Shown: piece by piece, positions 46,513 through 55,860 of the stretch | Numbering within the stretch: the stretch's first letter is position 1 | Layout of the letters: every line of letters starts with the position of its first letter | Assembly (NCBI GenBank): GCA_004173355.1 | Contig: SEAD01000002.1 | Coordinates: forward strand, 24,790-88,789 | Length of the DNA: 64,000 nucleotides | DNA from: Chitinophagaceae bacterium | GTDB taxonomy: Bacteria > Bacteroidota > Bacteroidia > Chitinophagales > Chitinophagaceae | Direction of reading: 5' to 3' | The notes under the pieces: model-generated | Databases searched by the model: none | Told to the model about the DNA's origin: nothing | What the model saw: the letters and a program-made list of their open reading frames with translations, nothing else | Made by a program: the position numbers and the translations under genes

Positions 46513-46727
46513 ATGAGCATTACCCGGTTAACCTGAACCGGCGGCATAAAAGTAACAAAACCAAATGGCTTGCACTCCTGTAGTTCGACCGTAACCCAGT
46601 TGCGGAGCGGCCGTTCCAAATATGAGACAAATCATGGATTGTATGAGAGGAAAAATGGCCTCAATGCCAGCTAAAATGTAAACCTTTCCGCCGCATTAAC
46701 GATTGCAAACAATCAAAACGCCATAAA

Positions 46728-49700
46728 ATGAAACGACGAATGACCATGTTGGCCGTGCACACGGCCATGGCTCTACTGCTTAGCTTCTCCGCATTTGCCC
46801 AGCAGGCACTGCGGGGGACCCTCCGGTCACAAACGGGTGAACCACTCGCGGGGGCTACCATCCAGGTAAAAGGGACAAGTACCACGACCGTGTCCGATGC
46901 CAAAGGGCAATTCAACATCAATGCCGCGCCGGGCGCAGTGCTGGTGATCAGTTACACTGGTTTTACAACCCGCGAAATCACCGTATCGGGTACGGAAATC
47001 AACGAAACATTGCAGGTGTCCGAGGCTTCATTAAATGAAGTGGTAGTGATCGGTTACCAGAGCGTACGGCGAAAAGACCTGACCGGGGCCGTGGGTGTGA
47101 TTGATCCCGCAGCCGCCAACCGGAACATGTCAAACACCGTAGCGGAAAGTTTCCAGGGTCTCACACCCGGGGTAACAGTCCGTAACACCGGTACACCGGG
47201 CGGTGCAGCAAAAGTGGATATCCGCGGTGCCGGTACATTTGCGGCCAACAATCCGCTTTATATTATTGACGGGATGTACAGCGATGCCACTCCCGATTTC
47301 AACCCAAGTGATATTGAATCCATCCAGATCCTGAAAGATGCTTCGGCCGCCGCAATCTATGGCAGCCGCGCGGCGAACGGGGTAATCATCATCACTACCA
47401 AAAAAGGCCGCCAGGGACCCGTACAGATCAGCGGTAGTGTAAAGTCAGGGGTACAGCAGGTCCATAACCGGTACGATATGATGGATGTAAATGAATACCG
47501 TGACCTGGCTACCCGGTTGTACCAGGAGGGTGGTATACCAGTGCCGACATCACTGACCACCGACTTTGATCCATCCATCAATACTGACTGGCAGGATGAA
47601 TTCCTGCGTACCGGTGCTATCGGGGAATACAATCTCTCCGCATCCGGGTCCATTGCAAAAACGGTCAACTTCTTTATCAGCGGTAACCATTTCCAGAACC
47701 GCGGTCCTGTGATCGATAACAGTTTTTCGCGGAGCGGTTTCCGGATAAACACCAATGCCAAATTCGGACGACTGACCATTGGCCAGAATGTGTTGTTCAG
47801 CTGGACAAAAGAAGACCCGATCGCCAGTGGCGGTGTGGGTGTCAATCCGTTCATAGACATGATCAGCATGCCACCGGTAGTGGCTTTGCAGGATCCCCGG
47901 TATGTGCAGACGGAAAATCCGGGAGGATGGGGGATCGGGCAGAACAATGCCTATCTCAATACGCTTACGGCAAATGTGCCGGCACTGCAGCGTCTCGACC
48001 AGTTTGAGCAACGCAACTTCAAGGTGCGGGGAAATGCTTATGCCGAACTCCGGATCATCGATGGCCTGACGTACCGTTTTAATTTCGGTCTCGAACAGAC
48101 CGTTGACCGCGGCGACGGCACACGTTTACCCGGCACCGTACGCCAGGGTACGCCGTCCCCGAGCAATAATGCGATCAGTACCTTCCGCAGCAGGGGCGAA
48201 TTCAAATCAACCCTTGTTGAAAATACAGTCAATTACGACAAAAAATTTGGCAAACACGCTGTCAATGCCGTAGCCGGTGTCAGCCTGCAGCGCTTTGACA
48301 ATCCATTGTTCCGTTACACCACCATTGGCGGTGTGGATCAACCAGATGATCCCTATACAGAAATTTCGAATTTCGTCGGCCTGCTTGGTCGCGTGAATTA
48401 CAATTACGACGACCGCTATCTCGCCAGTGTGACGTTCCGTCGTGACGGAAGTTCGAAATTCGGGACCAGCAACCGCTGGGGTAATTTCCCATCGGCATCA
48501 CTGGCCTGGCGTGTTTCACAGGAAGATTTCTGGAGAGTCAAGGCAGTCAACGACCTGAAGCTCCGCGCATCTTACGGATCACTCGGTAACGCAGAGTTTC
48601 TCCGTGCATGGCAGTATTATTCGCAGATCAATCCCTTCCCCCGTGCGGTGTTCGGACCCAATGAAGCAGAGCAACTGGGAGGGATAGTAACCGACCTTGC
48701 CAACGCCAACCTTCGCTGGGAAACCAAGAAGACACTCAACTTCGGACTGGAAGCTTCGTTCCTGAACAGCATGTTCAGCGTTTCCGCGGATTACTTTATT
48801 GCAAAAACAGATGATGTACTGGTGAACCTGCCACTGAGCCTTACCACCGGTAGCGCTTCCGGTACATCCGTGATCAACGCTGCATCTATCGAAAACAAGG
48901 GTATTGAAATTGCCCTGACCTTCCGTCCGAAACAGACCGGTGATTTCCGCTGGGATGCTACCGTAAATTTCACCAGCATCCGCAACAAGGTAAAAGCCTT
49001 CGGGGATCCCGCTACCAAATACACACAGGTGGGTGATGCCCGTACCGAACTCGGCCGATCCATCGGTGAATGGTATGTACTGAAAACAAATGGCATTTTC
49101 CAGAACCAGGCAGAGATCGATGCACACAAAGGCAGCACAGGTGATGTGTTGCAGCCATGGTCGCAACCAGGTGATATACGGTATGTGGACATCGACGGCG
49201 ACGGCGTGCTGGATCTCGACAAAGACCGCTATTATGCCGGAAGCCCCTGGACGAAGTTTGAAGGCGGGCTCCTGCTGAATTTCAGCTATAAAAATTTCAG
49301 CGTGAATATGCAATGGTATGGTGTGGTAGGTAACCAGTTGTACAACCGGGGACGTTACTCCGTTGACCGCATGGACCAGAATACCAACTTCCGTGATGGC
49401 GCCACTTTCTGGACGCCGCAGAATCCGAGTAGTCAATGGCCAAGGGCCGCCATTTCAACCATCTCTGATAAAGGACGTGAGTACAACGTACTGCCACAAA
49501 GCGACCGCTGGCTGGAGAAGGGTGACTACCTGCGTCTGCGTAATATCGAGATCGGGTATAATTTCAGCAAGACTACCCTTGCACGCTGGAAAATGAGGGA
49601 CACCCGCGTGTTCGTCAGCGGACAGAACCTGTTCACTTTCACCGGTTACAGCGGTCTTGATCCGGACATAGTTGGAGTGAATATTTTCGAACGCGGACTC

Positions 49701-49760
49701 GACGCTGGCCAGTATCCCGCGTTGCGGATTGTTTCAGCAGGTATCAGATTCGGTTTCTAA
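46728..49760 (+). CDS. SusC/RagA-type TonB-linked outer-membrane transporter (pair 3)
   Basis: This 1010-residue outer-membrane protein has a signal peptide ending near AFAQQ (residue 25). It then has a carboxypeptidase-D-like domain (LRGTLRSQTGEPLAGATIQV), the signature IGYQSVRRKDLTGAVGV, a plug (LYIIDGMYSD; LKDASAAAIYGSRAANGVIIITT) and a barrel ending in SAGIRFGF. It is divergent from the split HTCS across 215 bp, the normal layout of an HTCS-controlled utilisation locus. Confidence 0.95.
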   Translation: MKRRMTMLAVHTAMALLLSFSAFAQQALRGTLRSQTGEPLAGATIQVKGTSTTTVSDAKGQFNINAAPGAVLVISYTGFTTREITVSGTEINETLQVSEASLNEVVVIGYQSVRRKDLTGAVGVIDPAAANRNMSNTVAESFQGLTPGVTVRNTGTPGGAAKVDIRGAGTFAANNPLYIIDGMYSDATPDFNPSDIESIQILKDASAAAIYGSRAANGVIIITTKKGRQGPVQISGSVKSGVQQVHNRYDMMDVNEYRDLATRLYQEGGIPVPTSLTTDFDPSINTDWQDEFLRTGAIGEYNLSASGSIAKTVNFFISGNHFQNRGPVIDNSFSRSGFRINTNAKFGRLTIGQNVLFSWTKEDPIASGGVGVNPFIDMISMPPVVALQDPRYVQTENPGGWGIGQNNAYLNTLTANVPALQRLDQFEQRNFKVRGNAYAELRIIDGLTYRFNFGLEQTVDRGDGTRLPGTVRQGTPSPSNNAISTFRSRGEFKSTLVENTVNYDKKFGKHAVNAVAGVSLQRFDNPLFRYTTIGGVDQPDDPYTEISNFVGLLGRVNYNYDDRYLASVTFRRDGSSKFGTSNRWGNFPSASLAWRVSQEDFWRVKAVNDLKLRASYGSLGNAEFLRAWQYYSQINPFPRAVFGPNEAEQLGGIVTDLANANLRWETKKTLNFGLEASFLNSMFSVSADYFIAKTDDVLVNLPLSLTTGSASGTSVINAASIENKGIEIALTFRPKQTGDFRWDATVNFTSIRNKVKAFGDPATKYTQVGDARTELGRSIGEWYVLKTNGIFQNQAEIDAHKGSTGDVLQPWSQPGDIRYVDIDGDGVLDLDKDRYYAGSPWTKFEGGLLLNFSYKNFSVNMQWYGVVGNQLYNRGRYSVDRMDQNTNFRDGATFWTPQNPSSQWPRAAISTISDKGREYNVLPQSDRWLEKGDYLRLRNIEIGYNFSKTTLARWKMRDTRVFVSGQNLFTFTGYSGLDPDIVGVNIFERGLDAGQYPALRIVSAGIRFGF

Positions 49761-49784
49761 CCAAACACTATCAATTAGTAAAAC

Positions 49785-51341
49785 ATGAACACATTATCCA
49801 GATATATCATTGCCGCCGCGCTGACGCTGTCGCTGCCCGCGTGCAAGAAGTACACCGACCTCGACATTGAGAATCCCAACAGGCAGGATGAATCCAACTA
49901 CTGGAAAACAGCACAGGATGCACTGCAGGGCGTTAATTCCGTGTACGGAAACTTTTACCGGAACGGTTCCCCCGGCTCACGCTGGACGCCATTTTATTTT
50001 GACGTACGGTCGGATGATGGTTACTCAACCAGTCCGTGGAACGAACTGAGAAGCATCGGCGGACTGAATATTACCCAGTACAGCTTTGAAGTGAACATCG
50101 ATACCTGGGGCCATCATTACCGCGGGGTTTTCCGCGCCAACCAGGTGATTGATAAATTGCCGGGTATTGACATGGATGAAACGCTGAAGAACCAGTATAT
50201 CGGTGAAGCAAAATTCCTCCGGGCACTTTACTACTATAACCTGCTGACCATCTTCGGCAATATCCCGCTGGTGCTCGCGCCATCGCTGCCCGCGGAAAAA
50301 CCATCACAGGCTACCCCTGATGCAGTGTGGACCCAGATTGAAACAGATCTTACTGAGGCAGCTGCTGTGCTCCCTGCTTCGTATACCGGCGACGAAATTG
50401 GCAGGGCGACGAAAGGCGCTGCCTATGGGCTGCTTGGTCGCGCGCACCTGCAGCAACTCGAATACCAGCAGGCTGCCGATGCGCTTGCATGGCTTGTTAC
50501 CGGTCCGGGCGCACCATTGTACGACCTCGTGCCCAACTACGCTGACAACTTCCGTCATACCACGGAGAATAACAAAGAGTCCGTTTTCGAAATCCAGTTC
50601 AAGATGCGTCCGGAAAATGGCGGCGATGATGGTCCCACTTCCAACGTAGGAAGCAGCCGCCCCAGTTTCTTTGCCCCTCCGGGAAATGGATTTAACGATG
50701 CCAATATGCAACGCTGGGTGGTTTGGGAATTCCTGAAAGAAACCACCGCAGGTGGCGGCCGAGATCCGCGTCTCGAATTCACCGCGCTGTATGATTCCAC
50801 CGATGTGCGCGGACCGGACGAAACGCTGGTCTATGGCTCTACATTCAATTCAAAGAATTACGATGCCAACATCCGCCAGCGCGTGTGGTACCGTAAGTAC
50901 CTCGATGATTATTTCCGCATCAATGAAGGGGAGGTATTTAACAGCCCCATTAATTTCCGGGTGCTGCGTTTTGCCGATGTACTGCTGATGTATGCAGAAG
51001 CATTGAATGGCCTGAACCGCACTGCTGATGCGTATCCGTTTGTTGACCGGGTAAGGGCGCGGGCGGGGCTCGCTGCACTCTCTGCCGCAATGCCGGGTCT
51101 GGACAAGGATGCATTCCTGAAACAACTGATGCACGAACGGATCACGGAACTGACGGGCGAACAGGTTCGCTGGAACGACCTCGCACGCTGGGGGTATTTC
51201 GATGATGCTACCAAACTGGCTGAGTTGAAAGGACGTGACAGTGAATTCAATAATTTTGTAATAGGGAGAAATAAATACATGCCTATTCCGCAACGCGAAA
51301 TCGATATCAATCCAAACCTGGTCCAGAATCCAAACTGGTAA
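49785..51341 (+). CDS. SusD/RagB-type surface lipoprotein (pair 3)
   Basis: This 518-residue lipoprotein has the lipobox LPAC followed by KKYTD. SusD landmarks are FLRALYYYNLLTIFGNIPLV, the TPR-like GRATKGAAYGLLGRAHLQQL and the C-terminal ERITELTGEQVRWNDLARWG with PIPQREIDINPNLVQNPNW. It lies 24 bp after SusC 3. A terminator hairpin begins 15 bp after its stop, before the enzyme genes. Confidence 0.94.
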   Translation: MNTLSRYIIAAALTLSLPACKKYTDLDIENPNRQDESNYWKTAQDALQGVNSVYGNFYRNGSPGSRWTPFYFDVRSDDGYSTSPWNELRSIGGLNITQYSFEVNIDTWGHHYRGVFRANQVIDKLPGIDMDETLKNQYIGEAKFLRALYYYNLLTIFGNIPLVLAPSLPAEKPSQATPDAVWTQIETDLTEAAAVLPASYTGDEIGRATKGAAYGLLGRAHLQQLEYQQAADALAWLVTGPGAPLYDLVPNYADNFRHTTENNKESVFEIQFKMRPENGGDDGPTSNVGSSRPSFFAPPGNGFNDANMQRWVVWEFLKETTAGGGRDPRLEFTALYDSTDVRGPDETLVYGSTFNSKNYDANIRQRVWYRKYLDDYFRINEGEVFNSPINFRVLRFADVLLMYAEALNGLNRTADAYPFVDRVRARAGLAALSAAMPGLDKDAFLKQLMHERITELTGEQVRWNDLARWGYFDDATKLAELKGRDSEFNNFVIGRNKYMPIPQREIDINPNLVQNPNW

Positions 51342-51356
51342 CAGCAATTTCTAACG

Positions 51357-51384
51357 GCGGGGGGAGCAGGCTCCTCCCGCTTTT
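51357..51384 (+). terminator. Terminator-like hairpin between SusD 3 and the GH5 gene
   Basis: GCGGGGGGAGC (51357-51367) pairs with GCTCCTCCCGC (51370-51380) with one wobble, followed by TTTT. It ends 13 nt before the GH5 start at 51398, the same geometry as 36028-36062. It would lower enzyme expression relative to SusCD. Confidence 0.75.
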
Positions 51385-51397
51385 ACTAAAAATGTAA

Positions 51398-52540
51398 ATG
51401 ATGAGGTGTTTACGATCAGTGCTGACAGCTATAATGTTCCTGGCTTTTTTATCCGCATCCGCACAGGGATTACAACGGGGGGTGTGGACTCCCGAGCAGG
51501 CCAATAAATGGTATGCGTCCACGCCCTGGCTGGTTGGCGCCAACTTCCTGCCAAGTACTGCCATCAACCAGTTGGAAATGTGGCAGGCGGCCAGTTTTGA
51601 TACAACCACTATTTCGCGTGAATTAAAATGGGCGCGCAGCATCGGCATGAATACCATGCGGGTGTTCCTGCATGACCTTGCCTACCAGCAGGATCCGGCA
51701 GGTTTTAAAAAGAGGGTCGATATCTTTTTGCGTATCGCTGCGAGGTATAATATCCGGCCGATGTTTGTACTGTTCGACTCCTGCTGGGATCCTTTCCCGC
51801 ACACGGGTAAACAACAGCAGCCGGCTCCTTTCCTCCACAACTCAGGCTGGGTGCAGGGTCCGGGGGCGGATGCACTGAAGGACAGTACCCAGTACCCCCG
51901 GCTGAAAAAATATGTCACCGATATCGTCGGACATTTTGGGAAGGACAAACGGGTGATTGCGTGGGATGTGTGGAATGAACCCGATAACACGAATACCAGC
52001 AGTTATGGTCGCTGGGAGCCGTACGACAAAACTGCACTGGTACATAACCTGCTGGAGAAAACATTCCAGTGGACGCGTATGGCCAATCCGGCCCAACCCA
52101 TTACAGCGGGAATCTGGAATGGCAACTGGATTGCAGATGATAGTCTCCGCCCGCTGGAAAAAATGATGATCGAACAATCCGATGTCATTTCCTTCCATAA
52201 TTATGACAAGGCCGACGAATTTGAAAAACGGATCAAATGGTTGCAGCGGTACAACAAACCCCTGCTCTGTACCGAGTACATGTCGCGCGGCAACGGCAGT
52301 ACTTTCGAGGGTTCTTCCCCGGTCGCTAAAAAATACAAAGTAGCCGCTTACAACTGGGGATTGGTCAGTGGAAAATCACAGACGATCTATCCATGGGACA
52401 GCTGGCAGAAAAAGTATACCACTGCACCGGAACTCTGGTTCCACGATGTATTCAACACCGATGGAACACCGTATAAAAAAGAAGAAACAGACCTGCTGAA
52501 AGAACTGACATCCGGTTCAACGGGCGTCCGTCCCAACTAA
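51398..52540 (+). CDS. Secreted GH5-type (cellulase-superfamily) glycoside hydrolase
   Basis: This 380-residue clan A TIM-barrel enzyme has a signal peptide ending near ASAQ (residue 23). The likely acid/base is Glu194 in WDVWNEPDN and the nucleophile Glu293 in LLCTEYMSRG; VGANFLPSTAINQLEMWQ is the typical N-terminal segment of a Bacteroidota group often labelled 1,4-beta-xylanase. The true activity of this group is not well fixed, so I give no linkage. It is followed 12 bp later by a GH43 gene. Confidence 0.8.
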   Translation: MMRCLRSVLTAIMFLAFLSASAQGLQRGVWTPEQANKWYASTPWLVGANFLPSTAINQLEMWQAASFDTTTISRELKWARSIGMNTMRVFLHDLAYQQDPAGFKKRVDIFLRIAARYNIRPMFVLFDSCWDPFPHTGKQQQPAPFLHNSGWVQGPGADALKDSTQYPRLKKYVTDIVGHFGKDKRVIAWDVWNEPDNTNTSSYGRWEPYDKTALVHNLLEKTFQWTRMANPAQPITAGIWNGNWIADDSLRPLEKMMIEQSDVISFHNYDKADEFEKRIKWLQRYNKPLLCTEYMSRGNGSTFEGSSPVAKKYKVAAYNWGLVSGKSQTIYPWDSWQKKYTTAPELWFHDVFNTDGTPYKKEETDLLKELTSGSTGVRPN

Positions 52541-52552
52541 AACAATGACAAT

Positions 52553-53599
52553 ATGAAAACAGGCATGCGTTATAGTTTATTTATAGTATTTGCTTTCCTT
52601 ACAGTAACCTGTGGTAAGAAAGATGATTCCTCGCCCACACCACCCCCGCAACCCGACGGTACATTTGTAAACCCCCTCCGGAACGGATCCGATCCATGGG
52701 TGACCGCGAAGGATGGATTTTATTATTACACGCAGACTATGGGTAACCGCATTGTGTTGTGGAAGACGGATAAGATGTCCCGGCTTGGTGTGGCCACACA
52801 GACAACCGTATTCACACCCCCCGCCGGTGCGGCCAACTCGGCGAACGTGTGGGCGCCGGAAATCCACTTCCTCGATGGCAAATGGTATATCTATTATACC
52901 GCAGGCAGCGGACCTGACGGCACGCAGCGGACATGGGTGATTGAAAACAGCAGTGCAGATCCTACCACCGGAACCTGGGTCGACAAAGGACGTATTTTTG
53001 CGGCCAATGCAGACTTCTGGGCGATCGATGGCAGCATTATCGAATACAATGGTGATCGCTATTTTGTATGGAGCGGTCGTCCCGATCTTACCCAGCAGAA
53101 ACAGAACCTGTATATTGCCCGGATGGGTGATGCATGGACGATCACCGGTAACAGTACCATGATCTCCGAACCGGTGATCAGTTGGGAAGTAAATGGCGGA
53201 CCGGTTAATGAAGCCCCGCAATACCTGTCCCATAATGGGAAAAACTTCCTGGCGTATTCTGCCAGTGGTTGCTGGACGGATGACTATGCGCTTGGTTTAT
53301 TGACGTTGAAGGAAGGCGGTAATCCGCTGATGGCAGCCGACTGGACAAAAACCCAGCAACCGGTGTTTACTAAAAACGCTACCGGAAAAGCTTACGCGCC
53401 GGGTCATAATGCCTTTTTCAAATCGAAGGATGGATCGGAAGACTGGATCATCTACCATGCCAACAGCAATGCGGGCGATGGATGCGATGAAAGCCGTACC
53501 GTACGGATGCAGGAGTTTAGCTGGAATGCTGATGGTACACCGCTTTTCGGCACACCGGTGGCTGCACTTGCACCAGTCACCCGGCCCGCAGGCGAGTAA
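52553..53599 (+). CDS. GH43 glycosidase, surface lipoprotein
   Basis: This 348-residue five-bladed propeller enzyme is probably an arabinofuranosidase. Its lipobox VTC (Cys20) is followed by GKKDDSSP, a good surface-export signal with a Pro-rich linker. The catalytic triad is complete: base Asp47 (GSDPWV), pKa-modulating Asp in WAIDGSI and acid Glu in VNEAPQY. WAPEIHF, YSASGCWTD and APGHNAFF recall exo-alpha-1,5-L-arabinofuranosidase-type GH43 enzymes, as far as I remember that group. It is a paralogue of the next gene. Confidence 0.87.
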   Translation: MKTGMRYSLFIVFAFLTVTCGKKDDSSPTPPPQPDGTFVNPLRNGSDPWVTAKDGFYYYTQTMGNRIVLWKTDKMSRLGVATQTTVFTPPAGAANSANVWAPEIHFLDGKWYIYYTAGSGPDGTQRTWVIENSSADPTTGTWVDKGRIFAANADFWAIDGSIIEYNGDRYFVWSGRPDLTQQKQNLYIARMGDAWTITGNSTMISEPVISWEVNGGPVNEAPQYLSHNGKNFLAYSASGCWTDDYALGLLTLKEGGNPLMAADWTKTQQPVFTKNATGKAYAPGHNAFFKSKDGSEDWIIYHANSNAGDGCDESRTVRMQEFSWNADGTPLFGTPVAALAPVTRPAGE

Positions 53600-53688
53600 C
53601 CTGGTCCTTTTTATGCATATTGCACCAGGACCTGGCTGCCGGATCCAATTCTTTTACAGTTTATCGCAGGAACTAAACATCGAATACA

Positions 53689-54759
53689 ATGAGAAGATTA
53701 CTGATCGTTATAACTATCCTGTCCTTCGGCTCCGACATCTTCGGGCAAACATTCAGGAACCCGTTACTGCCGGCCGGAGCCGATCCCTGGTGTATCTACA
53801 AGGACGGTTATTATTATTATACCAACACTACCGGTAAAAATATCACGGTATGGAAAACGAAGAATATCGCTGATCTCCGGCAGGCAACAAAAAAGGTGGT
53901 GTTTACCCCGCCCGCTACTGGTCCCTATTCAAAAGAGATCTGGGCGCCGGAAATTCATTTTATCCGGAATAAATGGTACATCTACTTTGCAGCTGACAGT
54001 GGTAATAACAAGGACCACCGGTTGTGGGTGCTGGAAAAATCCGGTGACCCGCTGCAGGGTGAATGGACCATGAAAGGTAAACTTACCACCCCCGATGATA
54101 AGTGGTCGATTGATGGTACCGTATATGAACACCGTGACAGCTTGTACCTGCTCTGGTCAGGGTGGCAGGGGGATGTAAATGGAGAACAGGATATTTATAT
54201 CGCGAGGATGAGTGATCCGTGGACCGTGACTGGTGAACGGGTGTTGTTATCTGCCCCGAGGCTGGCATGGGAAACAAACGGCGACCTGAGCGATCCCAAC
54301 GATGTGCCGCATGTGAACGTAAATGAGGGTCCGCAGATCCTGGCGCGTGATAATAAAATCCACCTTGTTTATTCTGCGAGTGGCTGCTGGACCGACTACT
54401 ATGCACTTGGTATGCTGACCCTTGAGGATGGTGGGAACCTGATGGATAGTGCCTCATGGAAAAAACATCCGGAGCCGGTATTCAAACAGGATCCGGAAAA
54501 CGGTGTATACGCCCCAGGCCATAATTCTTTTTTTACCTCGCCGGATGGCAAGGAGAACTGGATCCTCTATCATGCCAACGACAAGCCCGGCCAGGGCTGC
54601 GGCAGGTTCCGGTCGCCCCGTGCGCAGAAGTTTACCTGGACAGCCGATGGCTACCCGGTATTTGGAAGGCCGGTGAAATCTACCGATCAGCTGCCGATCC
54701 CTTCTACGGGGAAACCGAAAAAAACAGCCAGTCCTGCGCGTGTTACTCCAGCGGGATAA
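53689..54759 (+). CDS. GH43 glycosidase, secreted paralogue
   Basis: This 356-residue enzyme has a signal peptide ending near IFGQ (residue 20) and no lipobox, so it is probably periplasmic. Its triad is Asp32 (GADPWC), Asp in WSIDGTV and Glu in VNEGPQ. It shares WAPEIHF, YSASGCWTDYYALG and APGHNSFF with the lipoprotein GH43 upstream. The surface/periplasm split of two paralogues suggests sequential trimming before and after import. A Lys/Pro-rich tail (about 340-356) is unusual. It is the last gene of the SusCD 3 unit. Confidence 0.87.
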   Translation: MRRLLIVITILSFGSDIFGQTFRNPLLPAGADPWCIYKDGYYYYTNTTGKNITVWKTKNIADLRQATKKVVFTPPATGPYSKEIWAPEIHFIRNKWYIYFAADSGNNKDHRLWVLEKSGDPLQGEWTMKGKLTTPDDKWSIDGTVYEHRDSLYLLWSGWQGDVNGEQDIYIARMSDPWTVTGERVLLSAPRLAWETNGDLSDPNDVPHVNVNEGPQILARDNKIHLVYSASGCWTDYYALGMLTLEDGGNLMDSASWKKHPEPVFKQDPENGVYAPGHNSFFTSPDGKENWILYHANDKPGQGCGRFRSPRAQKFTWTADGYPVFGRPVKSTDQLPIPSTGKPKKTASPARVTPAG

Positions 54760-54791
54760 GAAAATATGTGCAGTGTTCAGCTGATACATGG

Positions 54792-54822
54792 AAAAGCCGG
54801 TCTTTCAAAGGCCGGCTTTTTT
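54792..54822 (+). terminator. Intrinsic terminator of the SusCD 3 operon
   Basis: AAAAGCCGG (54792-54800) pairs with CCGGCTTTT (54812-54820), with an 11-nt loop and a T-run. It lies 33 bp after the second GH43 stop. Confidence 0.85.
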
Positions 54823-55004
54823 ATTTGCTGCCGGAATCCGGAGGAGTCAGCCCTTGGTTGTTGCAGGGCATGCTTCGTTTAGGAAACAATCCGTCGTATA
54901 ACGCCATTTTTTGCACTTTGTGCCCCTGTACCTTAGTGGAAGAAAATCGGGTTGGCTGGAACACCGGCCCCGGATAATTTTTCTACCATTATTATACTGT
55001 TACT

Positions 55005-55775
55005 ATGGCAAAGTCAAAAACGATAGTTCTCATACATGGAAACTTTGTAAACGATCGCACCTGGTCGGACTGGAAACAACGTTATGAGCAACGCGGCTAT
55101 AAGGTTTATACGCCTGTAAATCCTGGTCATGCAGGTGAACCTGCTGCTTTACGGATGAAAGCGCATAAGGACCTGACCAAAACCGGTTTCATCGATGTTG
55201 TGGAGAACCTGGCGAGATTAATTGAAACCCTGCCCGAAAAGCCATTGGTAATAGGGCATTCGATGGCGGGAATGGCGGCATTAAAACTGGTGGAGCTTGG
55301 TCACGCGGCTGCTGGCGTAAGTGTGGACGGTGCACCGCCCAAAAATGTATTCCCTCCCTTCCAGACGCTTAAAACGGTGCTGCCGGCTTTCGGTTTTTTC
55401 TCTTTTAAAAAGTACTTCATGGGAAGCAGGAAGTGGTACGACAAAGCTTTCTTCAATACCATTCCTGAGGTGGAGAAACGAAAGGCTTTTGAGAAGTTTG
55501 CCGTGCCTGAAAGTTACAAGGTGAGCCGGCAGCTGGTGCTTAATTCATTTTCGAATATCGATTTCCGGGCACCGCATGTGCCCATACTCTTTATAGGCGG
55601 CGGGAAGGATACTATTTTTCCACCCGGGTTGACGAAAAACATTGCCGGACGATACAAGGATAAAGCAAGCCGCGTTGACCTGAAGATCTTCGACGGCAAA
55701 AGCCATTTCATTTGCGGCGAGCCGGGGTGGGAGAAGGTTGCGGATTATATTTTGGATTGGTATGAGCAGCAGTAA
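55005..55775 (+). CDS. Alpha/beta-hydrolase
   Basis: This 256-residue cytoplasmic hydrolase has an intact triad: Ser86 in the elbow GHSMAG, Asp202 in GGGKD and His234 in GKSHFI. The oxyanion-region motif HGNFVN follows the first strand, and a lid domain spans about 115-185. It resembles lysophospholipase or esterase-type hydrolases of unknown substrate. It stands alone between terminators. Confidence 0.85.
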   Translation: MAKSKTIVLIHGNFVNDRTWSDWKQRYEQRGYKVYTPVNPGHAGEPAALRMKAHKDLTKTGFIDVVENLARLIETLPEKPLVIGHSMAGMAALKLVELGHAAAGVSVDGAPPKNVFPPFQTLKTVLPAFGFFSFKKYFMGSRKWYDKAFFNTIPEVEKRKAFEKFAVPESYKVSRQLVLNSFSNIDFRAPHVPILFIGGGKDTIFPPGLTKNIAGRYKDKASRVDLKIFDGKSHFICGEPGWEKVADYILDWYEQQ

Positions 55776-55828
55776 GTTTAAAATAAACTATGACCTTCCT
55801 GATGTGGCTGGTTCCTGATTAGTGAATA

Positions 55829-55848
55829 GCAGGTAGTCGCGTACCTGC
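55829..55848. terminator. Weak hairpin between convergent genes
   Basis: GCAGGTA and TACCTGC are perfect 7-bp arms around a 6-nt loop between the converging hydrolase and permease genes. There is no clean T-run, so termination is a guess. Confidence 0.3.
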
Positions 55849-55860
55849 CGGTCGCTACTT

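Noticed and set aside
53600..53660. Possible hairpin between the two GH43 genes
   Set aside because: Only about six contiguous pairs with a mismatch and no T-run; too weak to call a terminator.
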